Origin: Clostridia bacterium
Lineage (GTDB): Bacteria > Bacillota > Clostridia > Oscillospirales > CAG-272
Assembly (NCBI GenBank): GCA_900754175.1
Contig: CAAEBS010000053.1
Coordinates: 1-24,630, forward strand
Direction: 5' to 3'
Length of the DNA: 24,630 nt
The notes beneath the pieces are model-generated. The model had not been told where the DNA came from, ran no database searches, and saw only the letters and a program-made list of their open reading frames with translations. The first letter of the stretch is position 1; every line of letters begins with the position of its first letter. Of this stretch, positions 1 to 7,008 are shown in pieces. A program made the translations under genes and the position numbers.

Positions 1-171
1 ATAAACGTCCCAGGAAGGGTGGGTAGAAGGAAATTTTTATGAAATCCGGACCTGCCCAAACCTTTAATAATTGATAATACGGATTGTCCGGCGAAAAGCA
101 AAAATAACCCCGGCAATGTCGGGTAAAAATAAAAAAATGCGCACAGCGCAAATATTTTTAAGGAGGAAACA
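1..171. other. Leader/intergenic region before the solute-binding protein gene
   Basis: No complete gene is visible here. The first 26 to 42 bases could hold the last codons of an upstream gene (in-frame stops at 24-26 and 40-42), but too little is present to identify it. A small hairpin, TGCGC-ACA-GCGCA at 138-150, lies between an A-run and AATATTTTT. It could be a weak terminator for an upstream gene or a leader structure, because it ends just before the AAGGAGG ribosome binding site (about 160-166). I found no convincing sigma-A promoter, so the downstream gene may be transcribed from outside the window. Confidence 0.5.
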
Positions 172-1743
172 ATGAAAGGTACAACAGAGAGAACAGAGAG
201 AAAACAAAAATTTTTCCGTTTTGCGGCAGGACTTCTGGCAGTGCTCATGATGATTCCCGTCATGGCTTCCTGTAAGAAGAAAAAGGGAGGCGATGAGGAG
301 GACAACACCGTCACCACCGAAAGCGGAGACACGACCCAGCGGAACGTGCTGGACGGCGTGGACTTCGGCGGCAAAGAGCTTGGCGTCCTGTACTGGAAGA
401 GCGGCAACCTTCAGGAATACGTTCCCAAGTATGACTCGGCAGACGAGATCAACCAGGAGGTGTACAACCGCAACGAGGCGGCAAAGTCCCGCATTGGTGT
501 AAACGTCGTCTGGACGGAGTGCACCGGGGCAGGCTATGGCAAGCCTTACATAGAGATGGCTTCCAACGACGCACAGACCGGCGGCGTATTCGACATTTTC
601 TGCGGTCAGAGCCGTGACGCCGGTCCGCTTGCCATTCAGGGATTGTATTCCAACCTGAAACAGTACGAGTACATCGACCTCGAATCCCCCTGGTGGGCGA
701 CGAGACTGGCAAAAGACTGCACCATTTACGACAAGCTTTTCTTCTGCACCGGAGACATTTCCACAAACCTTGTCTTTATGACGAGTGCGATCTTCTTCAA
801 TAAAGATATGGTGGAAAACTACCACATCAACGATGCGATCAAGGAAAAATACGGCGCCGAAGATCTGTACGATCTGGTGGAACAGGGCAACTGGACCTAC
901 GAAGCCATGATGACCCTGAGCCAGGATATTTATTTTGACAACGACGTAAACGAAAAGAAGTCGGAGGCGGATACCCTCGGATTCGGCACCTACGGTACGC
1001 TGGTGGATAACTTCTGGTACGGCGCCGGCTATATGATGGTAGACGTGAACGAGGACGGACTGAAACGCTCCAACGACTACACCGGCAAGGTTGACGAGGT
1101 GACCTCTATCCTGTTCATGTGCAAGAACTTCTTCACCAAGGACGGCGCTCTGCTCTTTGACCGTGTCGTGACCAAAGAGGTTTACAAATCGGTGCGGGAT
1201 TCCTTCCGTGACGGTCGCATCATGTTCTCCATGGCGCCGGCGTCCCACGCACTGGTCGGTGCGTACAACGCAAAGGAAGGACTGCGGTACGGTATTCTGC
1301 CTATTCCGAAATATACGACAGAGCAGGACGGTTATTCTTCGGTAAACTCTCACCACTATTCCCTGTACGGCGTATCCACCGCAAGCAATAAGCGGGATGC
1401 CGCAGCGGCATTTCTGCAGGCGCTGGGCGAGGCGTCCTACACCACCACCCGGACGATGATCTACGAAAAGACCATGTCGGGTAAGCTTTCGGATACCAGC
1501 AGTGATGAAAAAATGTGGGATTACGTTGTCAAATCTCAGACCTTTGACCTCGGTCGTATCTTTGCGGACTCCATTGTCGGAACCAATGATAGCGGCAAGC
1601 CGGTCAAGATCACCCTGGACGTGTTCGCTACCAAGGTCAAAAAGGGAAGCGACACGTGGAATTCCTCGGTGGACGCATGGAAAAACCAGCTTGCCACCTG
1701 TTGCAATACCATCAACGAATCCATAAGGAAGAATGAAAACTGA
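172..1743 (+). CDS. Extracellular solute-binding lipoprotein (ABC-transporter type)
   Basis: A 523-residue secreted substrate-binding protein, the family that captures a sugar or oligosaccharide outside the membrane for an ABC importer. A basic N-terminus and a hydrophobic stretch (about residues 15-31) lead to a lipobox-like VMASC, with Cys34 as the probable lipidation site. A charged, Thr/Ser-rich linker follows. The mature domain has features usual for extracellular solute-binding proteins: a repeated 'FFNKDM' type strand, a WTYEAMM helix and a long alpha/beta C-terminal lobe. The start is set by AAGGAGG 6-7 bases upstream of ATG 172. No permease or ATPase gene lies in the window; they could be to the left or absent. 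The next gene begins 30 bases after the stop, so co-transcription is likely. Ligand unknown; a carbohydrate is inferred from the rhamnosidase and beta-helix genes further right. Confidence 0.82.
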   Translation: MKGTTERTERKQKFFRFAAGLLAVLMMIPVMASCKKKKGGDEEDNTVTTESGDTTQRNVLDGVDFGGKELGVLYWKSGNLQEYVPKYDSADEINQEVYNRNEAAKSRIGVNVVWTECTGAGYGKPYIEMASNDAQTGGVFDIFCGQSRDAGPLAIQGLYSNLKQYEYIDLESPWWATRLAKDCTIYDKLFFCTGDISTNLVFMTSAIFFNKDMVENYHINDAIKEKYGAEDLYDLVEQGNWTYEAMMTLSQDIYFDNDVNEKKSEADTLGFGTYGTLVDNFWYGAGYMMVDVNEDGLKRSNDYTGKVDEVTSILFMCKNFFTKDGALLFDRVVTKEVYKSVRDSFRDGRIMFSMAPASHALVGAYNAKEGLRYGILPIPKYTTEQDGYSSVNSHHYSLYGVSTASNKRDAAAAFLQALGEASYTTTRTMIYEKTMSGKLSDTSSDEKMWDYVVKSQTFDLGRIFADSIVGTNDSGKPVKITLDVFATKVKKGSDTWNSSVDAWKNQLATCCNTINESIRKNEN

Positions 1744-1773
1744 AAATAAAAAACAATAAGAGAGGATCTTACG

Positions 1774-3516
1774 ATGAAAAAAGCGATTGCCTTGTTTCTT
1801 GCGCTTTGCATGACGCTCCTTACGCTTCCTCTTATGTCTGCTTATGCCGCCGATGTACAAAATCCGGTGAGCAATGTGTCACATGACGACACGTGGACGG
1901 CAATTTCCGATTACGCCGGGCTGAAAGCGCTTACGGCTGACGGAAAATATTACCTGACGGCGGATATCACCATTGATGAGGACCGCACCGAAGCGCTTTT
2001 CAACGGAACCTTTACCGGCAGCTTTGACGGCGCCGGACACTCGATCACCTTTGCCTCCGGCAAGGGACTTACCCTCAGCGCAAGCGGCGCTATGCTGTTC
2101 CAGACCGTAGGTACCGATGCCAGCATCACCAACCTGGCGCTCGGCACCGAAGCGGCTCCGGTCACGCTGAAGCTCGGTACTCTGACGGAAAAAGAAACCC
2201 TCTGCGGACTTCTGGCTGCCGAGACCGGCGGTGCAGTAAAGACCATTTCCAATATTCACGTCTACGTCAACATGGACGCATCGGCGTCGTTGGCGCTGAA
2301 TTTCGGCGGCTTGTTCGGCAGTCTGGCAAATTCGGTTACTGTTCAGGGGTGCAGTGCGAACGGCTCGATCACGCTTGACGGTTCCGCTCAGAATGAGTTG
2401 CTGAACGTAGGCGGCATCACCGGCATCGTGCGTACCGGAGGAACGGTTCGCCTTACCGACTGTGTGAACAAAGCGAACATCGTTCTGAAAAACACGAAAA
2501 AGGCGGCATCCGGCGTCGGCGGTATGATAGGCAGTATTCTTTTTAAATCGGGAAACAACAACCCGGGTCTGATCATCCGCAACTGCGCAAATCTTGCACA
2601 GCTTGACTGCGTGAAAATCTGCGGCGGTATCATCGGATACATTGCCAACAAACCTTCTGGCTCAAACCTGAAAGCTATGAAGATCGCCGGATGCTATCAG
2701 TCCGGCACGGTCATGGCTGGGACCCGTGGCGGCGGAATCGTCGGCAGTGTGGTTGCCAACAGTACGAACCCTCTGACGATCTGCGGATGTCTGAATGTGG
2801 GTACGGTAAAAGCGACCGCCGCCAGTGCGGTGATTGCCGGAATTCTGGGACAGAATTTCAAGACCGCAGATTGCACGATCACGATGTGCCTGCAAAAAGG
2901 CTTGGTGGATGCCAACGAACTGGAGAGCATTACCGCAGAAGAAATTGTTGCCAATTACAAGACGGGTGTTTGCACCGTGGAGAATTTCCCGGAGATCACG
3001 ACCGACAATTTCACCATGAAGCAGACGGCGGCTGTCCGGATCGTGGAGCCGATGGGCATCCGGTTCACGGCAACAATCAATGCCGATCTGTATCAGCAGT
3101 TGGTGGAGAGCTTCGGAGATATGCTGGAGATCGGTACCCTGATCGCACCCGAGCAGTATGTAAAGGATGCGGGCGATTTCACCGTGGAAAAGCTGGAAGC
3201 CCTGCGGACTGAAAAAGATATCGCCACCCCCACCTATCTTGCCTGCGTCTATGAAGAAACGGTGAAAAAAGGCAGCTTTACCGGCGCCATTACCGCCGAG
3301 GTCCCCGAGCAGTATTCGCTGAATTATACGGCAATTTCCTATATCGCCGTGGTAGTGGGAGGCGAGAGAGTCATCCTTGCCTATGCGGCAGAGGCGACCG
3401 TGCCGGTCTCCATGGCGACGATTGCAAAGCTCGCTTACGACGACCCTGACGAAAGCTTCACCGAGGAGCAGAAAGCGGCGCTTGCCAAATATTTTGCCGG
3501 ACAGTCGGCAGAATAA
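1774..3516 (+). CDS. Secreted GLUG-repeat-like surface protein
   Basis: A 580-residue exported protein with a classical signal peptide (residues 1-26, AYA-A cleavage) and no lipobox. Residues about 178-378 contain roughly six degenerate repeats of the form GGxxGxxx...xxxGCxxxGxVx. They start near residues 178, 212, 248, 284, 319 and 353. This resembles GLUG-type beta-helical repeats found in secreted and adhesin-like proteins. Unusually, many repeats contain a Cys at the same point (QGC, TDC, RNC, AGC, CGC). Residues about 415-580 form a separate domain (GIRFTA, EIGTLIAP, YTAISYIAVV) of a type I recall from uncharacterised secreted clostridial proteins; its function is unknown. There is no visible LPXTG motif or S-layer homology domain, so surface attachment is unclear. 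It sits between two lipoprotein genes in a likely operon. A role in surface binding is inferred from repeat architecture only. Confidence 0.72.
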   Translation: MKKAIALFLALCMTLLTLPLMSAYAADVQNPVSNVSHDDTWTAISDYAGLKALTADGKYYLTADITIDEDRTEALFNGTFTGSFDGAGHSITFASGKGLTLSASGAMLFQTVGTDASITNLALGTEAAPVTLKLGTLTEKETLCGLLAAETGGAVKTISNIHVYVNMDASASLALNFGGLFGSLANSVTVQGCSANGSITLDGSAQNELLNVGGITGIVRTGGTVRLTDCVNKANIVLKNTKKAASGVGGMIGSILFKSGNNNPGLIIRNCANLAQLDCVKICGGIIGYIANKPSGSNLKAMKIAGCYQSGTVMAGTRGGGIVGSVVANSTNPLTICGCLNVGTVKATAASAVIAGILGQNFKTADCTITMCLQKGLVDANELESITAEEIVANYKTGVCTVENFPEITTDNFTMKQTAAVRIVEPMGIRFTATINADLYQQLVESFGDMLEIGTLIAPEQYVKDAGDFTVEKLEALRTEKDIATPTYLACVYEETVKKGSFTGAITAEVPEQYSLNYTAISYIAVVVGGERVILAYAAEATVPVSMATIAKLAYDDPDESFTEEQKAALAKYFAGQSAE

Positions 3517-3528
3517 GCGGAGGCTGCC

Positions 3529-3870
3529 ATGAAAAAGATAACGGCTGTTTTACTGGCTTTGCTTCTTGTCGTCGCAATCTTTACCGCCTGCAAAAAGAAA
3601 GCCGACGTGACGGATGACGCTCCTACCGGATCGCAGACCGAACAGAGCACGACGGGCGCAAAGAAAGACGAGACGACCAGGCGCACGGACAGCGGAACCG
3701 GTGGACCCGGCTCCGAAAAGCCCGGCGAGGATCCCGGCAAGGATCCCGGAGAAGATCCGGGCGACGATCCTGCGGACTCCGGAGAACGGGACTATACCAA
3801 GGATTATGACATTCCGGGTGCCGGAGCGATGATCTCCGTATTTCCCGGGATCAGGAGGACTTTGGGATGA
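3529..3870 (+). CDS. Small lipoprotein with PGxDP repeat linker
   Basis: A 113-residue predicted lipoprotein of unknown function. The signal sequence ends in lipobox FTAC (Cys21). The rest is low complexity: Thr/Lys/Asp-rich, then four perfect-length GxDP units (residues 66-81) encoded by a 12-base tandem repeat at 3724-3771, then a short tail. Such extended linkers usually hold a domain away from the membrane, yet no globular domain follows, so this may be a truncated or degenerate protein. It starts 12 bases after the previous gene with GGAGGCTGCC upstream of the ATG. Its TGA stop overlaps the ATG of the next mini-ORF (ATGA), which implies translational coupling. The tail (KDYDIPGAG) faintly resembles the start of that mini-ORF (KKYDAPALG), which may be chance. 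Confidence 0.62.
   Translation: MKKITAVLLALLLVVAIFTACKKKADVTDDAPTGSQTEQSTTGAKKDETTRRTDSGTGGPGSEKPGEDPGKDPGEDPGDDPADSGERDYTKDYDIPGAGAMISVFPGIRRTLG
3724..3771 (+). repeat. 12-bp coding tandem repeat, four units (GxDP)
   Basis: Four consecutive 12-base units of the form GGNRANGATCCN encode GEDP, GKDP, GEDP and GDDP. The unit boundaries are 3724, 3736, 3748 and 3760. Synonymous differences between units suggest an old repeat kept at protein level rather than recent slippage. Confidence 0.8.
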
Positions 3871-3980
3871 AGAAAAAATATGACGCTCCGGCACTGGGAA
3901 TGGTGACGGCGACCGACGTGATCACAACTTCCGATCCGTTTGTAAACGAGATCAAGTGGGATTTTGATTACATCGTATAA
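3867..3980 (+). CDS. 37-residue mini-ORF with DVITTS motif, coupled to upstream lipoprotein
   Basis: This short ORF reads MKKKYDAPALGMV, then TATDVITTSDP, then FVNEIKWDFDYIV. It has a good ribosome binding site (CAGGAGG, 3852-3858) eight bases before the ATG, and the ATG overlaps the upstream stop as ATGA. From memory, short hypothetical proteins beginning K-K-x-Y-x-x-P with a D(V/I)ITTS motif recur in clostridial and ruminococcal genomes. I cannot confirm this by search and no function is established to my knowledge. It lacks a signal peptide and a transmembrane segment. The last third is rich in aromatic and acidic residues. Possibilities are a peptide precursor, a small partner of the surface proteins, or a relict. 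The coupling and strong ribosome binding site argue that it is translated. Confidence 0.6.
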   Translation: MKKKYDAPALGMVTATDVITTSDPFVNEIKWDFDYIV

Positions 3981-3992
3981 GCAGGTAAGCGT

Positions 3993-4026
3993 GCGGGTTG
4001 AGGGGACCCCTCAACCCGCCGGGTTG
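3993..4026 (+). promoter_or_regulatory. GC-rich hairpin with two mutually exclusive pairings upstream of MBL gene
   Basis: A near-perfect palindrome has arms 3993-4005 and 4007-4019 (13 bp, centre A4006). It is followed by a second CGGGTTG at 4020-4026. Both 3994-4000 and 4020-4026 can pair with CAACCCG at 4012-4018, so two alternative hairpins are possible. There is no U-tract, so it is not a standard terminator. The ribosome binding site of the next gene (AAGGAG, 4035-4040) lies nine bases beyond. It may stabilise or process the operon mRNA, or modulate translation of the next gene. Confidence 0.6.
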
Positions 4027-4047
4027 CAAAGAAAAAGGAGTTTATCC

Positions 4048-5922
4048 ATGAAAAAAATACTTTTGACAGGGTGTCTGATTCTGCTGGTAGCGCTTGCCCT
4101 TACCGGCTGTAAAAAGGATAACATAACGGACGATGGCACGAAGGCACCTATAAAGACCGACGTGACCACGGAAAACGGGAAGAGCGTACCGGAGGACAGT
4201 CTGCGGTTGATTGACGGAGGCAACGTGAATTTCAGAATTATATACCCTGAGAACAGTGCGGTTCTGGAAGGCGAATCGGCGGGCATCATCCGCACGGCGG
4301 TTGAGAAGCTCGGAGACGATTTCAAGGTTCAGAGCGCCAGCGACTACATCGGCAGAGACGAAACTTATGATAAAAACACCATTGAGGTCCTGATCGGTGC
4401 TACGGCATATGAGGAAACGGCAGAGGTGCTGTCCTCCATTTCCTACGGCGACTGGGCACTTCGTGTCGTCGGCAACAAGATTGTGGTGGTCGGCTATGTG
4501 CAGGAGGGCACCCGCTCGGCGGCGTACGCTCTGCGGGATATGCTGAAAGAGCGGCTGGCTGAGGGTGGAAAGACTCTGTACCTGGAGCGTTCCGCAAAGG
4601 CGGACGGTGTGCTGTACGCCGCCGCAGATTCTCTGCCGGCGTATGAGACGGCTTCCGGCAAGCTGGGGCTGGTGAATTCCGGCGACAACTGTACGACCAT
4701 GACGGTGAAAAACACCAGCGAAAGCGAGCTTACGGCATACCGGGAAAAGCTGGTTGCCAAGGGCTATCGGATGCACGATTCCTACCGGATCCTGGATACC
4801 GACAATCTGTATTTCTCCTACGTCACCGACCAGTATCAGGTTACGATCGTTTACGTTCCTGCCGACAACATGGCAAAGATCATGGCAGAGTCGATTACAG
4901 ACACCACGCTGATCCCCAAAGCAGCGGAAAGCTATACAAGTGTCTGCGAGCCGAAGATGTGGCAAGTGGGAATTACCGATACCGAGACGACCGATATCTA
5001 CAACGGTATGAGCTATATTTTCCGTCTGGCGGACGGTAGCTTCATCATCGAGGACGGCGGCTACGACGACAGAATCAAAGCCGACTTCCAGAACGGCAGA
5101 AGAATTTACGAGCTTCTCCGGGAATATGCGCCGGATAAGAACAACATCGTAATTTCGGCGTGGATCATTTCCCATGCGCACACCGACCATATCGGCGCTT
5201 TGGATTACTTTGTCAACGCTTATCTGAAGAAGCCGGAGATCACGATGAAGAACGTGATCTGGAATCTGCCCGGTGAGGGACAGATCAAGGCGGTTGCGGG
5301 CATGGCGGCAAAAGTCGATGCTTACCGTGATATGACGAGAGCGCTGAAAGCGGCAAACGTCAACATCGTCAAGGCGCACCCGGGTCAGTGCCTGCGGTTT
5401 GCGGATGCGACGGTGGATATCATTTATTCCTACGATATGTCCTCCGAGCTTCCGGTGGTGTCCTTCAACAGCACCTCGCTGATTACCCGGCTTACGATTT
5501 CCGGAAAGAAGATCATCCTGACCGGAGACACGACCGGCGATTTCGGTTCGGCTATGGCGCTGAAAATGTTCGGCAGCGCCCTGAAGTCGGATATGCTCCA
5601 GTTGCCGCACCACGGCTGGTTCAACGACGGTTCCTCCCAGGAGCTGTTCTATCGCACGATAGATGCGGACCTGATTCTGTGGCCGGCGGGAGGCGGAAAG
5701 AAGTATACCTTTGTCCGCAACGGTGCGGCGCACCTGAAATACTTTGAGGGATACGTCAACTACTACACGGAGGCAGAGCTTGCCGCCGGAAAGCAGGTGA
5801 CGCAACCCAACAAGATCATTCTGCTTGCGGGATGGCAGGTGACCGAGGTGAGACTGAGCAAGCCCACCGCTTCCGCATGGACCAATTACATCCGTGTAGA
5901 GGGAAATCAGACCTACGAATAA
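4048..5922 (+). CDS. Lipoprotein with metallo-beta-lactamase-fold hydrolase domain
   Basis: I chose ATG 4048 over an upstream start at 3964. It has AAGGAG at a suitable distance and begins a proper lipoprotein signal (lipobox LTGC, Cys21), giving 624 residues. The C-terminal half is a metallo-beta-lactamase-fold domain. It has the metal-binding HxHxDH motif at H376-A-H378-T-D380-H381, a later LTGDTTGD strand with D494, and LPHHG with H521/H522, the arrangement of ComEC/Rec2-like and related extracellular MBL proteins. The N-terminal part (about residues 55-200: an IEVLIGAT strand, GNKIVVVGY, then EGTRSAAYALRDML) resembles the accessory domain that precedes catalytic domains in GH67/GH20-type carbohydrate enzymes. 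That is pattern recognition, not a search result. It probably acts on the outer face of the membrane; substrate (phosphoester or other) unknown. It is the last gene of the surface cluster, with no clear terminator after the stop. Confidence 0.78.
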   Translation: MKKILLTGCLILLVALALTGCKKDNITDDGTKAPIKTDVTTENGKSVPEDSLRLIDGGNVNFRIIYPENSAVLEGESAGIIRTAVEKLGDDFKVQSASDYIGRDETYDKNTIEVLIGATAYEETAEVLSSISYGDWALRVVGNKIVVVGYVQEGTRSAAYALRDMLKERLAEGGKTLYLERSAKADGVLYAAADSLPAYETASGKLGLVNSGDNCTTMTVKNTSESELTAYREKLVAKGYRMHDSYRILDTDNLYFSYVTDQYQVTIVYVPADNMAKIMAESITDTTLIPKAAESYTSVCEPKMWQVGITDTETTDIYNGMSYIFRLADGSFIIEDGGYDDRIKADFQNGRRIYELLREYAPDKNNIVISAWIISHAHTDHIGALDYFVNAYLKKPEITMKNVIWNLPGEGQIKAVAGMAAKVDAYRDMTRALKAANVNIVKAHPGQCLRFADATVDIIYSYDMSSELPVVSFNSTSLITRLTISGKKIILTGDTTGDFGSAMALKMFGSALKSDMLQLPHHGWFNDGSSQELFYRTIDADLILWPAGGGKKYTFVRNGAAHLKYFEGYVNYYTEAELAAGKQVTQPNKIILLAGWQVTEVRLSKPTASAWTNYIRVEGNQTYE

Positions 5923-5937
5923 TCCTGAATAAAACAA

Positions 5938-6054
5938 CCGGATAAGGGAACCTTTGGCAGTACCTTTTGCTTGACGAAAGTCGGAAAATGTGTTACAATA
6001 TAAAAAAAGGTACTGCCGGAGGTATGCTATGAAACCATCCACTCCCTTATCCGG
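5938..6054 (+). repeat. Long imperfect inverted repeat around the yitT promoter and start codon
   Basis: The left arm 5938-5968 (31 contiguous bases) is complementary to 6005-6023 plus 6043-6054. The inner part pairs 19 positions, 17 Watson-Crick and two G-U if transcribed. The outer part pairs 12 of 12. The only interruption is a 19-base bulge, 6024-6042, that contains the yitT ATG. The unpaired centre, 5969-6004, contains the yitT promoter. In RNA the right inner arm includes the GGAGG ribosome binding site (6018-6022). Confidence 0.85.
5971..5999 (+). promoter_or_regulatory. Sigma-A promoter of yitT-family gene
   Basis: TTGACG (5971-5976), a 17-base spacer and TACAAT (5994-5999) give five of six matches in each hexamer. 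The expected start is near 6006, so the normal yitT mRNA begins inside the right arm of the surrounding inverted repeat and lacks the left arm that could mask its ribosome binding site. Confidence 0.8.
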
Positions 6055-6943
6055 GCTTGCACGCCGGAGATCGATCCTGGATTACGCAGTGATCGTGATA
6101 GCCGGCGTGTTTCTTGCGTTCGGAACCACCCTGTTTGTCATTCCCAACAGCTTTGCGCCGGCGGGCATTACCGGCGTTGCCGTGATGGTGCAGTACAAGC
6201 TGGGCTTCAGCGTGGGTTATCTGTCGTTGCTTATCAACGTGCCGCTCTGTATTTTTGCTTTCTTTGCAATCGACCGACGGTTTGCGGTGCGGACCGCCGT
6301 CTTTTCGGTGGTTTACTCGGTTGCGTATCTGCTGTTCGGTATGGCAGATCTGGAGGCGTGGAAATATTATGCGGGCGGAATCGACACCATTTATCCGGTC
6401 ATTATCTCCGGTCTGATCGGCGGGACCTGCTATGGCGCCGTTTTCCGCCGGAACGGTTCTACCGGCGGCACCGACGTGCTTTCCAAATATCTTGCCAAGG
6501 TGAAGCCGACGCTGAATTTTTTCTGGGTGAATTTTGCGCTCAACGCCTGCGTGGCGGCGGCAAGCTACTTTGTGTATGCGACCGAGGTGGACGGGGCGAG
6601 GATCTACGACTACAAGCCGGTTTGCCTGTGTCTGCTGTACTGCTTTATCACCAGCTTTATCGGAAACAAGATTATCAGCGGCTCCAAGGCGGCGTATCAG
6701 TTTATCATTGTGACCGAGGACGCCGTGACGATCGAGGAGCAGATCATGACCCGCCTGCATCACTCCGCCACGCATCTGGAGGGCTACGGAAGCTATTCGG
6801 GGGAGACCAAGGAGGTACTGCTCTGCGTGGTGAACCCGCATCAGCTGGTGGACTTTGAAAACATTATCCGGGAAAATCCCGGGAGCTTTGCCGCCATTCA
6901 GAAGGTGGACTTTACAATCGGAAACTTCCGGAACGTGAGATGA
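6029..6943 (+). CDS. YitT family (DUF161/DUF2179) membrane protein
   Basis: A 304-residue integral membrane protein of the YitT family, widespread in Firmicutes and of unknown function. ATG 6029 was chosen because GGAGG lies seven bases upstream; the open frame extends further 5' but only through promoter sequence. About five hydrophobic segments occupy the first two thirds: near residues 18-40, 42-65, 68-95, 110-135 and 155-190. They include the family hallmark glycine-rich GGTCYGAVFRRNGSTGGTDVL. A soluble C-terminal DUF2179-like domain follows (about residues 215-300, with YSGETKEVLLCVV). It is monocistronic by appearance: its own promoter lies upstream and a strong bidirectional terminator follows. 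The inverted repeat overlapping its leader and first codons is unusual and may insulate its expression from read-through of the upstream operon. Confidence 0.88.
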   Translation: MKPSTPLSGLARRRSILDYAVIVIAGVFLAFGTTLFVIPNSFAPAGITGVAVMVQYKLGFSVGYLSLLINVPLCIFAFFAIDRRFAVRTAVFSVVYSVAYLLFGMADLEAWKYYAGGIDTIYPVIISGLIGGTCYGAVFRRNGSTGGTDVLSKYLAKVKPTLNFFWVNFALNACVAAASYFVYATEVDGARIYDYKPVCLCLLYCFITSFIGNKIISGSKAAYQFIIVTEDAVTIEEQIMTRLHHSATHLEGYGSYSGETKEVLLCVVNPHQLVDFENIIRENPGSFAAIQKVDFTIGNFRNVR

Positions 6944-6965
6944 TATGCTTGCGGATCGGTAGCCC

Positions 6966-7006
6966 CCAAAAAATTCAGCCGCCGGCAATTTGCCGGCGGC
7001 TGTTTT
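6966..7006. terminator. Bidirectional rho-independent terminator between yitT and gerA-type gene
   Basis: Perfect 13-bp arms, 6976-6988 and 6990-7002, are built on GCCGCCGGC/GCCGGCGGC. TGTTTT follows on the + strand. On the - strand the hairpin is followed by a T-run (complement of the A-run at 6968-6973). It sits between two convergent genes and can end both. Confidence 0.9.
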
Positions 7007-7008
7007 CG

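Noticed and set aside
64..1860. 598-codon open frame on the - strand, opposite the solute-binding protein gene
   Set aside because: Low-information composition rich in Val, Arg, Gly and His, no domain, and fully antisense to a convincing gene with signal peptide and ribosome binding site. A shadow of codon bias.
3529..3980. Lipoprotein plus mini-ORF as one frameshifted gene
   Set aside because: The mini-ORF has its own strong ribosome binding site and a clean ATGA junction, and its start fits a recurring short-protein pattern, so two coupled genes are more likely.
4042..6042. 666-codon open frame on the - strand
   Set aside because: Antisense to the MBL lipoprotein with its intact metal motifs; the composition is typical of a shadow frame.
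5950..6042. Invertible promoter (phase-variation switch) as the main explanation for the yitT repeat
   Set aside because: The arms are short and the two pairs have different centres, one arm lies within codons, and no recombinase gene is nearby. RNA pairing explains the G-U positions better. Kept only as an alternative.
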